Shown here one piece after another: positions 28,001-42,829 of a stretch of DNA of 64,000 bases (position 1 is its first letter; each line of letters begins with the position of its first letter). This DNA comes from Paralvinella palmiformis (lineage: Eukaryota; Annelida; Polychaeta; Terebellida; Alvinellidae), in contig JAODUP010000569.1 of NCBI GenBank assembly GCA_025642065.1, positions 186,001 to 250,000 of the forward strand. The letters are read 5' to 3'. The position numbers and the translations under genes were made by a program. The notes under the pieces were generated by a model. It had not been told where the DNA came from. It did no database searches and saw nothing but the letters and a program-made list of their open reading frames with translations.

Positions 28001-31000
28001 ACTTTGATGAAGACTATTTTTAGCTACTTAAGTAAACAATTTGGTTACGAATAACTAAATATGTATCATTGTAATAACAATTGTTGTGTGAGACCTTATT
28101 TACACACACTGCAAAAGTACACAGAACTAACTTTTTCATATCTGTCAACACTTAATTATAGAGATATACATCATAAATTTGATCCCATGAGTTTGTCCTG
28201 TGAAGTTTGTGTGTGTGTGTGTGTGTGTGTATGCGAGTGTGTGTCATTTAATTATTTTATTAATGGGTGAATTTCTATAGTGTTAGCTTTCAATATTGCA
28301 TGACTTTATCAAGTATAACTGCAATGTTAATAAATTAATAAGAAAACAGAGTAAATGACATTTCTTCAAACCTTTCATATACATTTTGAACAAGATATAT
28401 TTTTTATTCATAGATTAATATTATTCAAATGAATTATTGTTCATACTTACAAATATTTATTGCTCTTGACTATTCTATTCACTATACCACCTTCACATCT
28501 GTTCCAATATTTATCCAATAATTCTTTGTAAGGAACCTGGTTTCTGAGTACCCTCAAACCCATCCTAGAAATATACAGAAACATCTAAGTACATCAAAGG
28601 TGATATAAGTTCTTAAATTTACACACTACTACTTTATAATCACAGTAACACCTACTAATAATTCAACATTACTGTCTCTGCAGTCTTACCTGGACAAAAA
28701 TGGGTCTAGATCCATGGCTAACAGGGGTAAGCCAAATTCATCCAAAACTTTCTTCAAGTCTATTTTTGTGATGAAACCATCTTGCAAGAAATCAAAGCAC
28801 TGCATACCCGTCTGTAGTGAGTCATAAGGCTCTTCAAGCTGGTGAGAATTGTACCAAATAGAATGAAGTACATGTGTTCCGTATTTATATCTTTAGATAA
28901 ATCTATATATGACTGGATCTATATAATAATTGCACACACACACACACACACACACAATATCATATACCTTGTAATGTAACATTTCTATCACATTTTCTAT
29001 CCTTTTCGATGATTTTTTGCTAGCAATATATTTTATGTTAGAAGCCTTCTTTGGTTCAGCCATTTTCTCATTTGATTGGGTTAAGTCTTCTTTCCTCTCC
29101 CTTTTTGGTGAAATTGGCATCTTTACTGGCTAGAAAAGAAACAATAAAAAGGTTTGATTTAAAGCTGTATAAGTGAGTCGTGGTACTACACATATTTGAC
29201 CAAATAAATCCATCTATATAGACATTAAATACAAACTGTGTTAAGTAATCTATGTATAAGATGAGTGATTAATTTTATATGATAAAATTGTAATACATCT
29301 ACAGTCTAGCCCCACCATCTACCAGCCGCGAACAGCCACCAACCATACCTACCGCCAACGTTTGATAAGAACTCGATTTCCTGCCATGACAATGCCCCCA
29401 TAATCCCCCCCCCCCTTACTCAGGCACATCAATTGCTTACGTAATACGATTTGTCGAAATTTGTGGTAGAGACCCGTGGTAATACGAATACCATACATTG
29501 TCATATAAATACCCCGTTATTACCGTCATACATTGACTGTGAAATGTTTCGAGTAATCTGTGAATTGATTGAGAAGATGTCGAGGTCATTAAGTGGCCAT
29601 CATGACGGCGTTGATCGTGCGATCGGCGATAGATTAAATAAAGTGATAGTGGGGGTTAACAAAGGATCAAAAACCACGTATAATCAACCACCCTCAAGGC
29701 TGTCCGCCGAAATGCACCCCCACTCTAATGCCGCCCCACCACAACGTCCCAAAGTTGACATAAAAGTGAGGTTAGACTGTAATTAAAACTTCACTAACAA
29801 AGTATATTTATTGGTGTGTTGTCTTTCATTTTAATTAAAGAAATATATAAAGTGAATTAATAATCAAATCAAGTACATAAAAATATTACCTCAACGAAAG
29901 TCTTTGCTCTAGCGTTTAACATGATATTTCTGGATGTTGGTAGATTAGCAAAGTAACCATCTTTGTCCAATCCAAGTATTTTGAAGAGTTGTCCCTGTCT
30001 CAAGGCACCAACACCTTCTTTGTCATATCTATAAATGTACCAACAACTTATTTATATTAGTAATAGCCTTAAATATAAATTTAATGCGAAATAATTACAT
30101 TATTGAACTTTAAAATACACACATGCAGAAATATATATATATATATAAAACAGGGTTCGAAATTAAGGTTCTCCCGAGGCGAGTACAAAATTGACAGGAC
30201 TAGTAAATTTTCAGTTTGAGTCTTCTTGCGGAGTACAATTAATATGCTAGAATAAAGTCGCATCTGCAACTAGATCTACATGTTATGGCCCAGATTTAGC
30301 TGGACATACCCCCACGTCAAAAGGTTTTTGAACAACCAGCAGATTATGTACGCTGAGGGAAAATGTGTGACAATGCGAACATACGAAATTCTCTCCATGG
30401 TATCCTCCGGTTCAAGTTCATACTCGCTCGTTCCGTTTCTGGCCCGCTCCTGTTTCTGGTTAAACCATCACTCGCCTGAATCGGAGCACGCACACCCGTT
30501 CAGTTTCTTACGCGCTGAAACCTACAGGCGGCCATATTTTTTTTCGCACCACAGTCAAATACGATCGAGGTCCGTCCCTTACTGGGTGGTGAGCTCCGGT
30601 GGCCTAGCGGTTAAGTAACCGGCACTTGGTGCCAGTGTTCACAGGTTTGAACCCCGCAAGAGGTCTAAACTTTTCCAGAGATTCATTTCTCGGCTCACAA
30701 CATTGTGGGTGGCTGACCTCGTTAAATGGCGCTCACGTCTCCACTGGATTATTTAAAATAAAGGGACGTTAAAAACCCCCTGAGGACGTAAAACACTCTG
30801 GCAGTGACCACCCTCGGGGTATTTCGGCTCAATCTTTCCGTACTGTTCCCCTGTGAGTGGTGGTGGGGGAGGAGATTCTCAACCACTCCAACATAGATGC
30901 TGTGCCGAATAAGCGACAGCCTGAGGATTCTCCCCGAATAACAAAACAACCCTTACTAGTGACAGTCTAGTATGAACGACGAAGCCATTAGGTAGTCTAT

Positions 31001-31254
31001 GAAACTTCCTTTTGAACTCAAATCTGAACAACTCGCTTGTTTGAGGGCATTTATAAATTAACAATCAAAACAGATATTGACCTAAATTTAGGCTCCTCCA
31101 GGCTTCAGCAATTGAAACCAGATGCTCTTTTGGGATCAGCTACCAATGACTTGTAGTTTCTTTTCTTTTTCATATGGATATTTACGTGTAGGCCTATTTT
31201 TAATGCTATACAAAACCATTGGAATTCACACATTATAAAATAAACTTTGTGGTG

Positions 31255-31287
<33 letters not shown>

Positions 31288-34200
31288 ATAAGATACATTA
31301 ACTGATTGCTACCTTTGCCATAGTTTTGTGAAGGCCTCCTCTCTTACAGGTATATCCAACTCTTTCATGATATCCATCAGATGAACTGGCAATATGAGAC
31401 TGTTGTCATCTTTACATGAATCTGGAAACAATGTTCGCATACTGACTCCACGCAACTCCATTCTGAACCATAAAGAAAGGGGCAATAAAAACTGATATGT
31501 TAATAATATGAATTAAATAATAACACCAATAATAATAATAATTATTATTATTATTATTATTAACTACAGCAAAATTACACAATTCTTGTACTTTTCTGCA
31601 CACAGTAGGCTAAATGAATCAACCATCCTCAAAATGTAATGAGACAAAGTGAAAGATGAAACACCTTTCAGACATAGCTATATCAGGATTTGAACCCAAT
31701 TGTTACAAATATTTGTGGTGAACCGCGCCCTACCAGTTAGCCTGTGACGACACACCCCTCAGTCCAGTTAAGTGTATTAACATTATTGATAATTCTGTTT
31801 ATCAGATTTCCAATACACAGCTTTATCATCACAAACAAAACATAAATCGTAATATCGGTAGCTGGATATCTTTGACAACATCTACATTTATATATTTAAG
31901 TTATAATTCAGTTTAGTTATGGCGGACATGCTGAATAAATTATTAGCTATTACTTGATTTAACACACACCATACCTTCTCACACACATACACATACACAC
32001 ATATGTATGTAATTTTAAGAATCACATTTTGTTTATTTCTAGAGTCTTGTTGCACAACAGCGTGAATTTTTCAAGTACAGATATGTCACTGAGGTGAGGG
32101 TTCACATCGTATTTAACATTTCCTTTTAATTTATACAACTTACATAATATTTATATTAATATACATTTGTCAGTTGTTTGGCCTATTGTTTGACCTATAC
32201 CTTTTCTGTATCCTGTCTTTTATCAACATATGACACGTGGAGGCTGTCAGATATTTATCACGGAGTATGAACGTAGGGGACCGACGAAGATGTTCCTCTA
32301 TGTTCTTCTTCTGTATCTCAACTTTATGATTTATTGGCTCGACCCAGGCCTTCTGCCAGTTCTGTTGACATGGAAACAGGTACAACAATTAGATATAACC
32401 ATCACAGATCAGTACTCACAGAGTTAGTATTCCTGTCCATTTCCATGATTGGTAACGCCGTGTACTACAAACGTCCAGGTTGTGTGATACAGCTGTGGGA
32501 TGTTTCACCCATCAATAAAAGCTTTGATTTGGTCATCTTATTTCCTTAGAATGTAGCCCTTTGGCTATATGTCCCCGAGCAGACCATCCCCGCGGATTTG
32601 GTGTTCATAACATACCCACTTTGTCCTTTGCTTTGTTAAACAACTAACTCAATCAATCACTCAATCGATCAAGCAATCAATAAATTAATCACTTTCTCAC
32701 TCATCCTCGGTGAAGACCAGCGCCGTGGTCAAACAAGGTAATAATCGATTGAGTCTTCATTCAGTTTTACACTAATAAGGAATAATTAACAATGATTAAT
32801 AACAATTTGACTAACAATGAAAAACTAACAACCACTTCTGTATATAAACAAACAACAACAACACACAACAAATACTAACTAACAACAAACAGTATCCATT
32901 AATTGTTGAGATGTTGATATATTAATATAATTAAAGACAAGATATTATACATCATCATCATCATCATACTATCTATAATATATTAGTAACTTGCCTCTTC
33001 GTATGTGAAATAGCTGGCCATATCTTCAAATGTTATTTGTGTTTTATTGTCTAATCCCATTCTGAAAATATATATGGACAACAATGATGAACTGTTGATG
33101 ACGTGTGTGTGTGTGTGTGTGTGTGTACGCGCCTGTTACATGTACACATGCATAACGTTTATACACATAACTCTCCTCTGCCTGTATTAATAAGGTAATA
33201 AAACTGACCTGTACTTACAGGAAGTTTTGTTATTACTAATAAATTATTACAGTAAATTAATAATAATAATAATAATAATGGCAATATACATTTAATGCAG
33301 AACCATAACTAGCTAAATCCAGTGCTTAATGATTTATAAAGAAGATGAAGTTAACAAAACAAACACCCAGATCCCATAACAAACTGATCCCATAATTATT
33401 TATGATACCCAGATCCAGAGAAAAGATTGATAGCATTAATTACACGGAATATAAACACGAGGATCAAGACAGTGCTTTATCAACCAATATTTCATTTATC
33501 CACAAATAAATGTCCTTATGTTGTGGGGTTTTTGTTATTATTTTCGTTTTTTTCTCCCTTGTCAGTACCTTTCTACATAATTAATTTTGTCACACGAGCA
33601 AAATATAATACATTAACTGATTTAATAAAGGTTTATTTTATTCACGTTTGTGAACATCCCAAAATATATAAAGAACAGAATAGGGTGAAAAAATTAATTC
33701 CGAAACACCGAAAAAAATATTAACATATTCTAATTTACGAAAAACAAGTTGATCAAAAACATTGTTTGGATTCCTACTACTTCATCTAGTCTCCCCTAAA
33801 ATGTTATATTACAGTAAATCTGGGAAATATTCAGCTATTTCAACATTAGAATACCGCAGATTGAGAGGAAAAACAGATATCCAGCTCCACTGCCATTATA
33901 TTGCAATAAGAGCTTTCCAACTATTTCAATGTCAATATGCCTTTTTACGAATAGGAAAATAAAAATATCTGAGTAAATAGTCATTCACAATTCATATTTC
34001 ACTAACCCTTCGTATTTCATTCTCCCCCAAAATAATTTCATTCATACTTGTGAGAACCATTCAACTGTTTAAGAATCACTGGTCCAAGCCACAAAACCGT
34101 GACAACACATAAAAAATGTTGTTAATTGGCAATTTGAATTGTTGATATAAATAGGCAGTACAGCTACAACAAGGTAGTATATCAATAGCTATTCGTGGTT

Positions 34201-36645
34201 TTATTTTCGTCTGTTCTTTTGTAGATATTTCTTTTTATCCGGTAAAAGACCTAGTCTTAATATTAATAGACGAGTACACGTTGTCGACGTTCAGTGCTGT
34301 ACCGAAATGCGTTACTAAAACCACGCCACCTAGCGTTTATCCACTGATATAGCGGTCTTGTGTGACATGTTGTTTTTATTGTTGTCCGGTAAATTCAATT
34401 TCAGGTTAATAGAAATCCGGATATGCGAACGTTGATTTAATGTTACTGGTGAGTTTAAACTAAAACGAAATATCTGTATTGCTAAATACAGTATTGTCCT
34501 TAACACCAACAAGAAAATTTATCGGGGTACAATTCTGTATCAAGACAAACCACGCCACCTTATGTCCATACACTTATTTAATCTTGTGTGAAATGTTTTT
34601 ATTGTCCGGTAAATTAAAATTCTGGACAATATAGATCTGGATAAGAGAGAATTGACTGAATGTCTTTGACGAGTTTAAACTGTTAAATCGTTATTGCATA
34701 ATACAGAATTGGTGTTAATCTATTGTCAAGTAGAATACTGATCGTTTTATTGGCACACACTGATCAAACAAAAAATAAAACAGCTAGACAAACTTAAGAC
34801 CCGTATTACGGATAATTCGAACGCAACGGGACGGCGGCTCCGTGACCTAACTAGTAGTGAGCTTGGTCATAGAGCTATAGCACCTGGGTTCAAACTCCGG
34901 TCGGTCGGGCTATATCAGAACGGTGTTTAATATTTCACTTCGCCTCATTACATTTGGCCTACGTTGAGTACAAAAGTGGCCATCAAACATCATCAACATC
35001 ACACAATGCAACAGGAGCAAGAGAGTCGCCAAGGTTATGTGTTAAAAGATAAACTATTGTTTTGGAGCACATACATATAATTTAGGACGTTCCATTAGCG
35101 CAGCGGTTAAGTCATTGCACTGAAATGGGGACTTGATCGTTGAATTATGTGTCACTTGAACCCCACATTGTTGATATACTCGCTGTTATTCGCTTCCTTG
35201 TCCATATCATAAATGACTTCAAGGTGGCGAAAGTAATCACTTTTTTGTCGATATGATGCTAAAATTTATAATTACTCACACCACAATACGAATATGTAAA
35301 GGGCTCTAAAGACGGGTTCTTTATTTAAAATCATAATTACCTAAACGGCAGATATAAGCTATACCTGGGTTCTTCAGTGAGCCTGGAAGACGTAGTTCAT
35401 CTGTAGTTTAATGCTTTCCCGTGGAGATTAATTTGAAATGATTCGCTTATTACGAAATCCTTTCCATTTACGGTATTATAATATAGCAGTAATAACATTG
35501 CTACTGCGCCATTTTTTAAACATCTTCCCTCATATTCCAAGCCAGTTATCTGCCCAAACAGAAACTTGTCCCTGTTGTAATGTCATGTAGTTGGACATCT
35601 AACAATGACATCTCACACAGCCTAACTATAAACTATTAAGAATATAAATTCCTAATTCATTAGTCCAGCGGAGTGTGTGTGTGTGTGTGTGTATGTGTGT
35701 GTGTGTGTGTGTCTCATGTATTAACTAAACGTACGGTTTGGGTCTCGTTAGTAATTTATTTTGCGCAATCGAGCCGTGATAGCGCAGTTAGTTAGAGCGT
35801 ATGACTCGTAGCCGAACGGTCGCGGGTTCGAGGCTCGTGAGCTGCAATGCTGTCATGTGGCGACTCGTTCACTCATCCATAAAATGATCAAATGAGTACC
35901 TGACAGGACGCACTGGCTATGTGTTTGAGTAACGCTTTGCCCCTATAATGGCAGCATGAGTTGTATGCTCCCTTGTGAGTTGAGATATGTGCTGGGTGGA
36001 AACAAGTCTGAGTCAGGGATAATAATATTGTAAATAATATTGTAAAGCACTTTAGAGCAGCTTCTAGCTGAATAGGGTGCTTTATAAATATCACATATTA
36101 TTACTATTATTATTATTATTATTATAAATACGTTATCCTGATCGGGCTTTATAGTGACGCGATTATGACTGAAAAAGCAGTGAATAACAATGTTTATAAA
36201 TTATGTAACTTACAAAGTAGTAATCTTCATGTGCACAATATCTGCGCTAATTTTTTTATTGTCTATCTCGATCAGAGACGGAAATAATTCTAGTTCATTG
36301 AAAAATTCAGTGAGTGCAAATAGATCCGAGAAGATATCTGTTCATTCTGTATAATATAGCTGTCAACATATCGTAAACTCCTAGAAAATCTAATCCTGTA
36401 TAATTTGATTTGTCTGCCATAGTTGGCCTTTTCCGCATAAATCATATGTGAAAACTTCAGTCGATAATAAATTAGTCAAGTTGATGTTACATGCATGTAT
36501 TCTATATAGAGTCGTGTTGCTGAATTAATGATCAGCCACGTGTAGGCCATTCATTATATGATGGTGATAAATGGCACTTAAAAAAACTGGCAACATGTCT
36601 AAGTCGAGGTTTACCGAGTTTCCCATATCAAAGTAGAGCAGATTG

Positions 36646-36685
<40 letters not shown>

Positions 36686-37409
36686 GGGATATAGATGTCC
36701 TGAAAAAATCACATCATGACAGCTAATTCATTTGATCCTGACGATCTTACTTCACACATAACACAAGTTATACTGAGTGTGATGTCATCTCTTAGATATT
36801 TATCAAGACTGTATAATATAATATTCAATTGTTTATGCAATGTTACGATATTCTATATTGAAAATGTGTATGTGAACTTTAACCTGACACTTTATTACAT
36901 ATCAAGGTATGGCCTGAATAATAGTCATCCGCTGAATCTTGTATCTCCTGATCATATCTAGACAGTATGGGAAGGGAACCTGAGGTAGTTTAACACTATA
37001 GTTCTCCAATAATATAATCCGCACTATCGCGTTTTTAGGTTATTTCCTGCGCCATACCCGCATCTCTAGTGACGACGGACTTTGGTGTCGGAACATCGAT
37101 ATTATACAGCCTGTCTTTAAAAATGTAATTACTGCTGCTTTACGGCCAGTTTAACGCACAGGTTAGGCTAAATAGGCCGACTGCCATTCAAATGTAATGC
37201 GGCGAAGTGAAAGATGAAACACCCCCAAACGTGGTTTGAACCGAGACGATAGAACTCTGCGACCAACGTCGCCGTCAGTTAGGAAATGAAGAAACATTGT
37301 CTATCTGTGTATGAAGTGCTTAGGAATATATATATGTTTGTTGCACCTTGTCACACTGAAGTTTTATTTCTGATTTTATTTCATGGATCTATAATTTCAA
37401 CACCCACAA

Positions 37410-37471
<62 letters not shown>

Positions 37472-40410
37472 CCATATCGGTAACGTTTATTTCAGTATAG
37501 AGTTATAATCACACGCTTCTCAACTTCACAATGATCCTCAGGTTAAGTGCTCGCTCTTAAAGAAAAACTGAACAGACATTTGTTTATGTTCGAATGTCTT
37601 AAAGAATTAGAGCTTATCAAAGCTCGAGGTGTCGCCATTATAACACATCGACCGTGATCCATATACATAACAATACATATACATAACACATAATACATGT
37701 ACATAACACATTATATAGACACCATAGGCTCTGGTTGTTGGTATAATAGTCAGTAATAAGCGACGTGTACTCACCTCCTAAGCAGCTTAGTGAATTGGTC
37801 ATTCGATATATAACCAACCAAGCTGTATAATATCTTCAGTAGGGCTTCCCTGATGGGTGGATAAGTACATGGTATTAATATAACATATAGAAATAATTTT
37901 ATGTATTCTGACATATACATAGGGCCTATTTGCTATAAAAAAATATTAATAATAATAATATTGCCTTATCACGAACGATATTTAGTTATGTGAGATCTAT
38001 TTGGTGTTAAAATTAACAGGCGACGAGAATCATAAAATGATTCAAACACATGCACAGGTAGTCACAAAATCACATCACACGTGCGCCCGCCTGCGAACAC
38101 ACAGACACGTATAGGTATGTGCACACATTTATATCCGTATCGACATCCATATCTGGACATTCAAAAAAGATAACGAATACAAACCCGCGTGCACGTGCGC
38201 CCATGTAAAAATACACGTACACACACTCACAGACATGAAAACATACAGAAATAAAAATGTGCAAGCCAATATATATTAAAAGAGTGAATTATTGTCTTGT
38301 TTAGGTGACATCCCTTAAGCGAAAGATACGGTCGAGCTGAAATCTTTCACTGGTGAATGAAACGTCCCACAGATACGGAAAATATTGGGAATAGATTGTA
38401 CATCCTTCACGATTGCCGTCTACCTACGTCTGGGAGATGTTACATCTTTCATTTCGCTTCATGACCTTCAGACATTACCCGGTTCATTTAACTTCAGGCA
38501 TGTATAGAAGTGACAGTTAATCAGCATTTTCTTAAAGGAAACACTCAACGGGTGGATCATAATAGATAATATGAGGGAATACATAGAAATATAGTCAAGA
38601 TGACTTAAACTTACATCGGGTGTGTCCATTGATCACCGGTTAGAGAAATATTAAACAGTAGATGGTTTTAACCGAACCAAAAGCATCCTGTAATCGGTGA
38701 GTTCCAAGAAGTCTACACATTTCAACTTTTCAGTAGATAACACCCTTCTAATAACAACCTGTTCCTCTACGTGTAGACTGTTACACTATATATTTATATT
38801 TTTGTAACAAACTGCCAAAGCTAGGATTCCTCATCTCCGTATAGAGCGGATAATGTGACCCATTTTAACGCCTGAAGTTACAGAGAAATATATTCCTTCA
38901 AGTATTCTAGCGAGTATTGTTAACTATAATACTAAGATATGAGACTAAATACCCAGTGAGGTGGCTAAATTAATAACTTGTACGGCTCAGTTCAATAATA
39001 GGCATTCCCAACCTGTGCTGATCAAAGCCTAGCATCTGGATCATGGATATAATCCCGTTTTCACGAACTCCTAAATAGGATGTTCACGTATAGTCAATCT
39101 CAATGTACGTTATGAGCTAAGCTTTTCATCTTATTCATCTGTCAACCAAAAAATCAATAAAGTAATTTAATACTTGTCTAGGTCGTCTTCAGTGATATGT
39201 TGACATTCCACCCTCCCCACTGGATAACATTTACCCAGATAATGTGGCTGTAAGACAATAGATTGCTGTTATTGCTATTACAATTGATGGTGATGCTACT
39301 GTTGTTGTTGTTGTTGTTGTTATTCTTGTTGTGTAGATGAAATAATACTTTAGTGCACTGGCGCATTTGAGTAGACTGAGTTATCTGGAGGCTAAGAAGG
39401 TCAGATTATGTGGAAGTTGAGTAGACTGCGGTATGTGGAGGCTAAGAGGGCCAGATTATGTGGAGGTTGAGTAGACTGCGGTATGTGGCGGCTAAGATGA
39501 CCAGATTGTGTGGGGGATGAGTAGACTGCGGTATGTGGAGGCTAAGAGGGCCAGATTATGTGGGGGATGAGTTGCGGTATGTGGAGGCTAAGAGGGCCAG
39601 ATTATGTGGAGGTTGAGTAGACTGCGGTACGTGGAAGCTAAGAGGGCCAGATTATGTGGAGGTTGAGTAGACTGCGGTATATGGAGGCTAAGAGGGCCAG
39701 ATTATGTGGTGGTTCACTTGACTGAGGTATTCATGAGTGAAAGTTCAAATATCTTGAAACATTAAACAACCAATTTAAACACACTCACAAACAAAGACAC
39801 ATACGCACACACGCATTCCGTATATATATATATATTATTTACCTTGTAACTGCACCTTGTCCATTTGGATCATTCATTTTAAACAGATGTCGTATTCCAT
39901 GTGATTCCATAGCAATCTTATCAGATAACATAAACTCCAACTAGAAAAGATGAAATATACATTTAATATTAGAACGTGATTATAACAATTGAATCATATT
40001 TAGTGATAAGTGTATATTGTTTGTTTATTTATTTATTTGTTTGTTTGTTTGTTTGTTTGTTTGTTTGTTTGTTTGTTTGTTTGTTTGTTTGTTTGTTTGT
40101 TTGTTTGTTTGCTTATTAACTTGTTATAATTTTGGTGTTGGGATGATCTGATCGAGTTTGGGACTGAGGTCTGAGGTTGGAGTTGAGGTTGTGGTTGAGA
40201 TTGAGGTATTGAAGACGAGTTTATTTTTCTGACAGTTATGCTTTCTAATTGTGAATGACCATTATTAATCATTTATTTACATTAGCAATGCTCACCTGTT
40301 AACACAAGTGGATCATATTTTAGTGAGTGAACGAGTGAATGAGAATGTTCAGCCTTACAACTCCCTAAGGAATTTAGATGATCGTATGAAACATCCCACA
40401 GAGATGGCAG

Positions 40411-40502
<92 letters not shown>

Positions 40503-41859
40503 ATTAGTTCGAGAGTATAATCTCTCCAGCCAAGTCGGTAACTCCCCCTCATCTGTATTCCTCAGCTTTCCCGGGAACTCCTCATAGATGTGAAGGAGTT
40601 TGTGTCCGTTTTAATTGTGTAGCCTAGTATTTTTGGCTTGTCTGGGATGTTTTAGATAAATACATATGTATCGCTACGGCAAGGTGCCTGTAACCATTGG
40701 AGTCCTGTGGTGCCGGTAACAATGCCTCATCAAAATCAATTGACGGCCTCCCAAGTCCCTGCGGGGCCCCTAGTTTTCAGCTTTGTCAGCTTTCTGGATA
40801 ATACGTTCCAGACGGCACCATATCAGATAACTTGATCAGATTGATTAAAGGACTATCATACGTCAGCAACAGCAATTATTCGATGTCACGCTAACCTGAA
40901 CACTGTCATTATGATAATCAAACAAGATAGCTCTGTCAATAAATCGATAAATAGTAATGTTTGACGTCAGTACACGTCATAATGTCGTTTTAACCATCAC
41001 GATACATACAGAAGTGTAACCCGATCTTAATAGTACAATACCGATTTATTTTCTGAAATAATATTTGCCTTGAAGCACCTCCCACTAACCTACTGGGATA
41101 GTTATGTTGACTGGAGTAGACGAGGTTTGTGTTGATGGATGTCATAGATAAACTCCGAGTCAATAACTAGATGGTATTTCACGGTGTATATTCCTTTATT
41201 TGCATATTTCAGACTAATTCATACGGGGTGTTTCATCTATCGCTTCGCGTCATTATCTTTTGCAGGTCGCTCGGCCCAGTTAGTCTGCCACGTGCTCAAA
41301 AGTGGCCGGAAAACGGGAAACATATCATATTTTCACAAACATTTACTATTACAGTTTTCACAAATAAATACACATGTACGTATATTATTACAGTTTTTAT
41401 TAATAAATACATTTACATTAGTATTGTTTATCTGTATATATGCTGTTAGTACTTCATATCTCCATACGGTTTATAAGTTTAGTTTAGTATAGTTTAGTCT
41501 ACAAGGCTTATTCACAATCATATAGTTATACCAGTTCATAAACTTACATTAGGACAAGAATTTCAAAAGCAGAATACTTATACTGAAGGCGGTATCCTGA
41601 TAAATAATGACTTTAGTTGACCTACTTCGAAGCCACCGATTTCAAGAAGATATTATTGTCAAGCGGTAAATAAACTTATAAATTATTTGTTACAATAATA
41701 AATTAATGGGTGTCGTCTAAGGCGAGAATTGGCCTAAAAGTGTGACTAACCGATTGTTATTTTAGCAAATTAAGGTCAGAGGTTACTCTTTGAGGTCAGG
41801 GGATAATCCGAACAATTCGAATTGACCCGCTCCACGCTTTGGTATTGAAGTACATCGGT

Positions 41860-41891
<32 letters not shown>

Positions 41892-41950
41892 GACTGTTCT
41901 TTATATATACCAGCTAACAACTATCCATTCAATAAGACAAAAGGTTACAT

Positions 41951-42005
<55 letters not shown>

Positions 42006-42776
42006 CTGCTAAGGGTGTGTTGGTAGATCAAGCCGATTTCCTAAACAATAATCTTTTCAGACAAATACTAAACGTTCATTAACATAAAAATAATAATCTA
42101 ATTACTTATAATATACATTGTAATAGCATACTGCAGCTTACTTTGATTTGACTGTCAGCTTTTGGTTGTTAACCACCGACAAAATGGAAACGGGTTGAAA
42201 CAGAATTGGTAAACAGAAGCCGATATTTGGAATTAATCGTCGAATATAAGTAGTAATATCTCAACAAACGTAACGCTATGAATCCTATAATGTTTAACAA
42301 TTAGTTATAATTAGCAATTGTTTAACTGGAATAACGCATTTTGATATGTGACAGTTTTGTCTTCCATAGCTTAGCCATGTAACTCATAGCTTTGTTTAAG
42401 TTAGAACACACCAGCAAAGCTTTGTTGATTAGGGCACGATATGTATATATATATATATATATATTGATAATCCATAATCCGTGGGTTACAACAAAAGTTT
42501 GATATTATAAAGTAATAATTAATTATCCTTATATTACCTTGTCCACCTCATAATAATCAACTTTACCTCATCTATTCCAACACGTGGTGTGTTCTCAACA
42601 GGTCGACGATATTTTCCCCTATCTGACAGGTTTCTAACCGAGGTGTCTAAATGGAGGTAATAAAGAAACATGTACGGTTTCTGGATTATCATCTGTAATG
42701 TGTCACGAGATGTTTCTGCTAGCTATAATTTGTCACAAATGAATTCTTTAATTCGAAATATGTCATAATGGCTTAT

Positions 42777-42829
<53 letters not shown>

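Noticed and set aside
35768..35840. tRNA gene with clear A and B boxes
   Set aside because: The anticodon stem does not pair, and the segment continues into a repeat body with a LINE-like tail, so it is a SINE head rather than a tRNA gene.
39178..39366. Possible extra exon of the EF-hand gene near 39250 (acceptor-like CTTACAG on the minus strand)
   Set aside because: The frame dictated by the preceding exon hits a stop, while the exon at 37849-37775 completes the EF motif directly.
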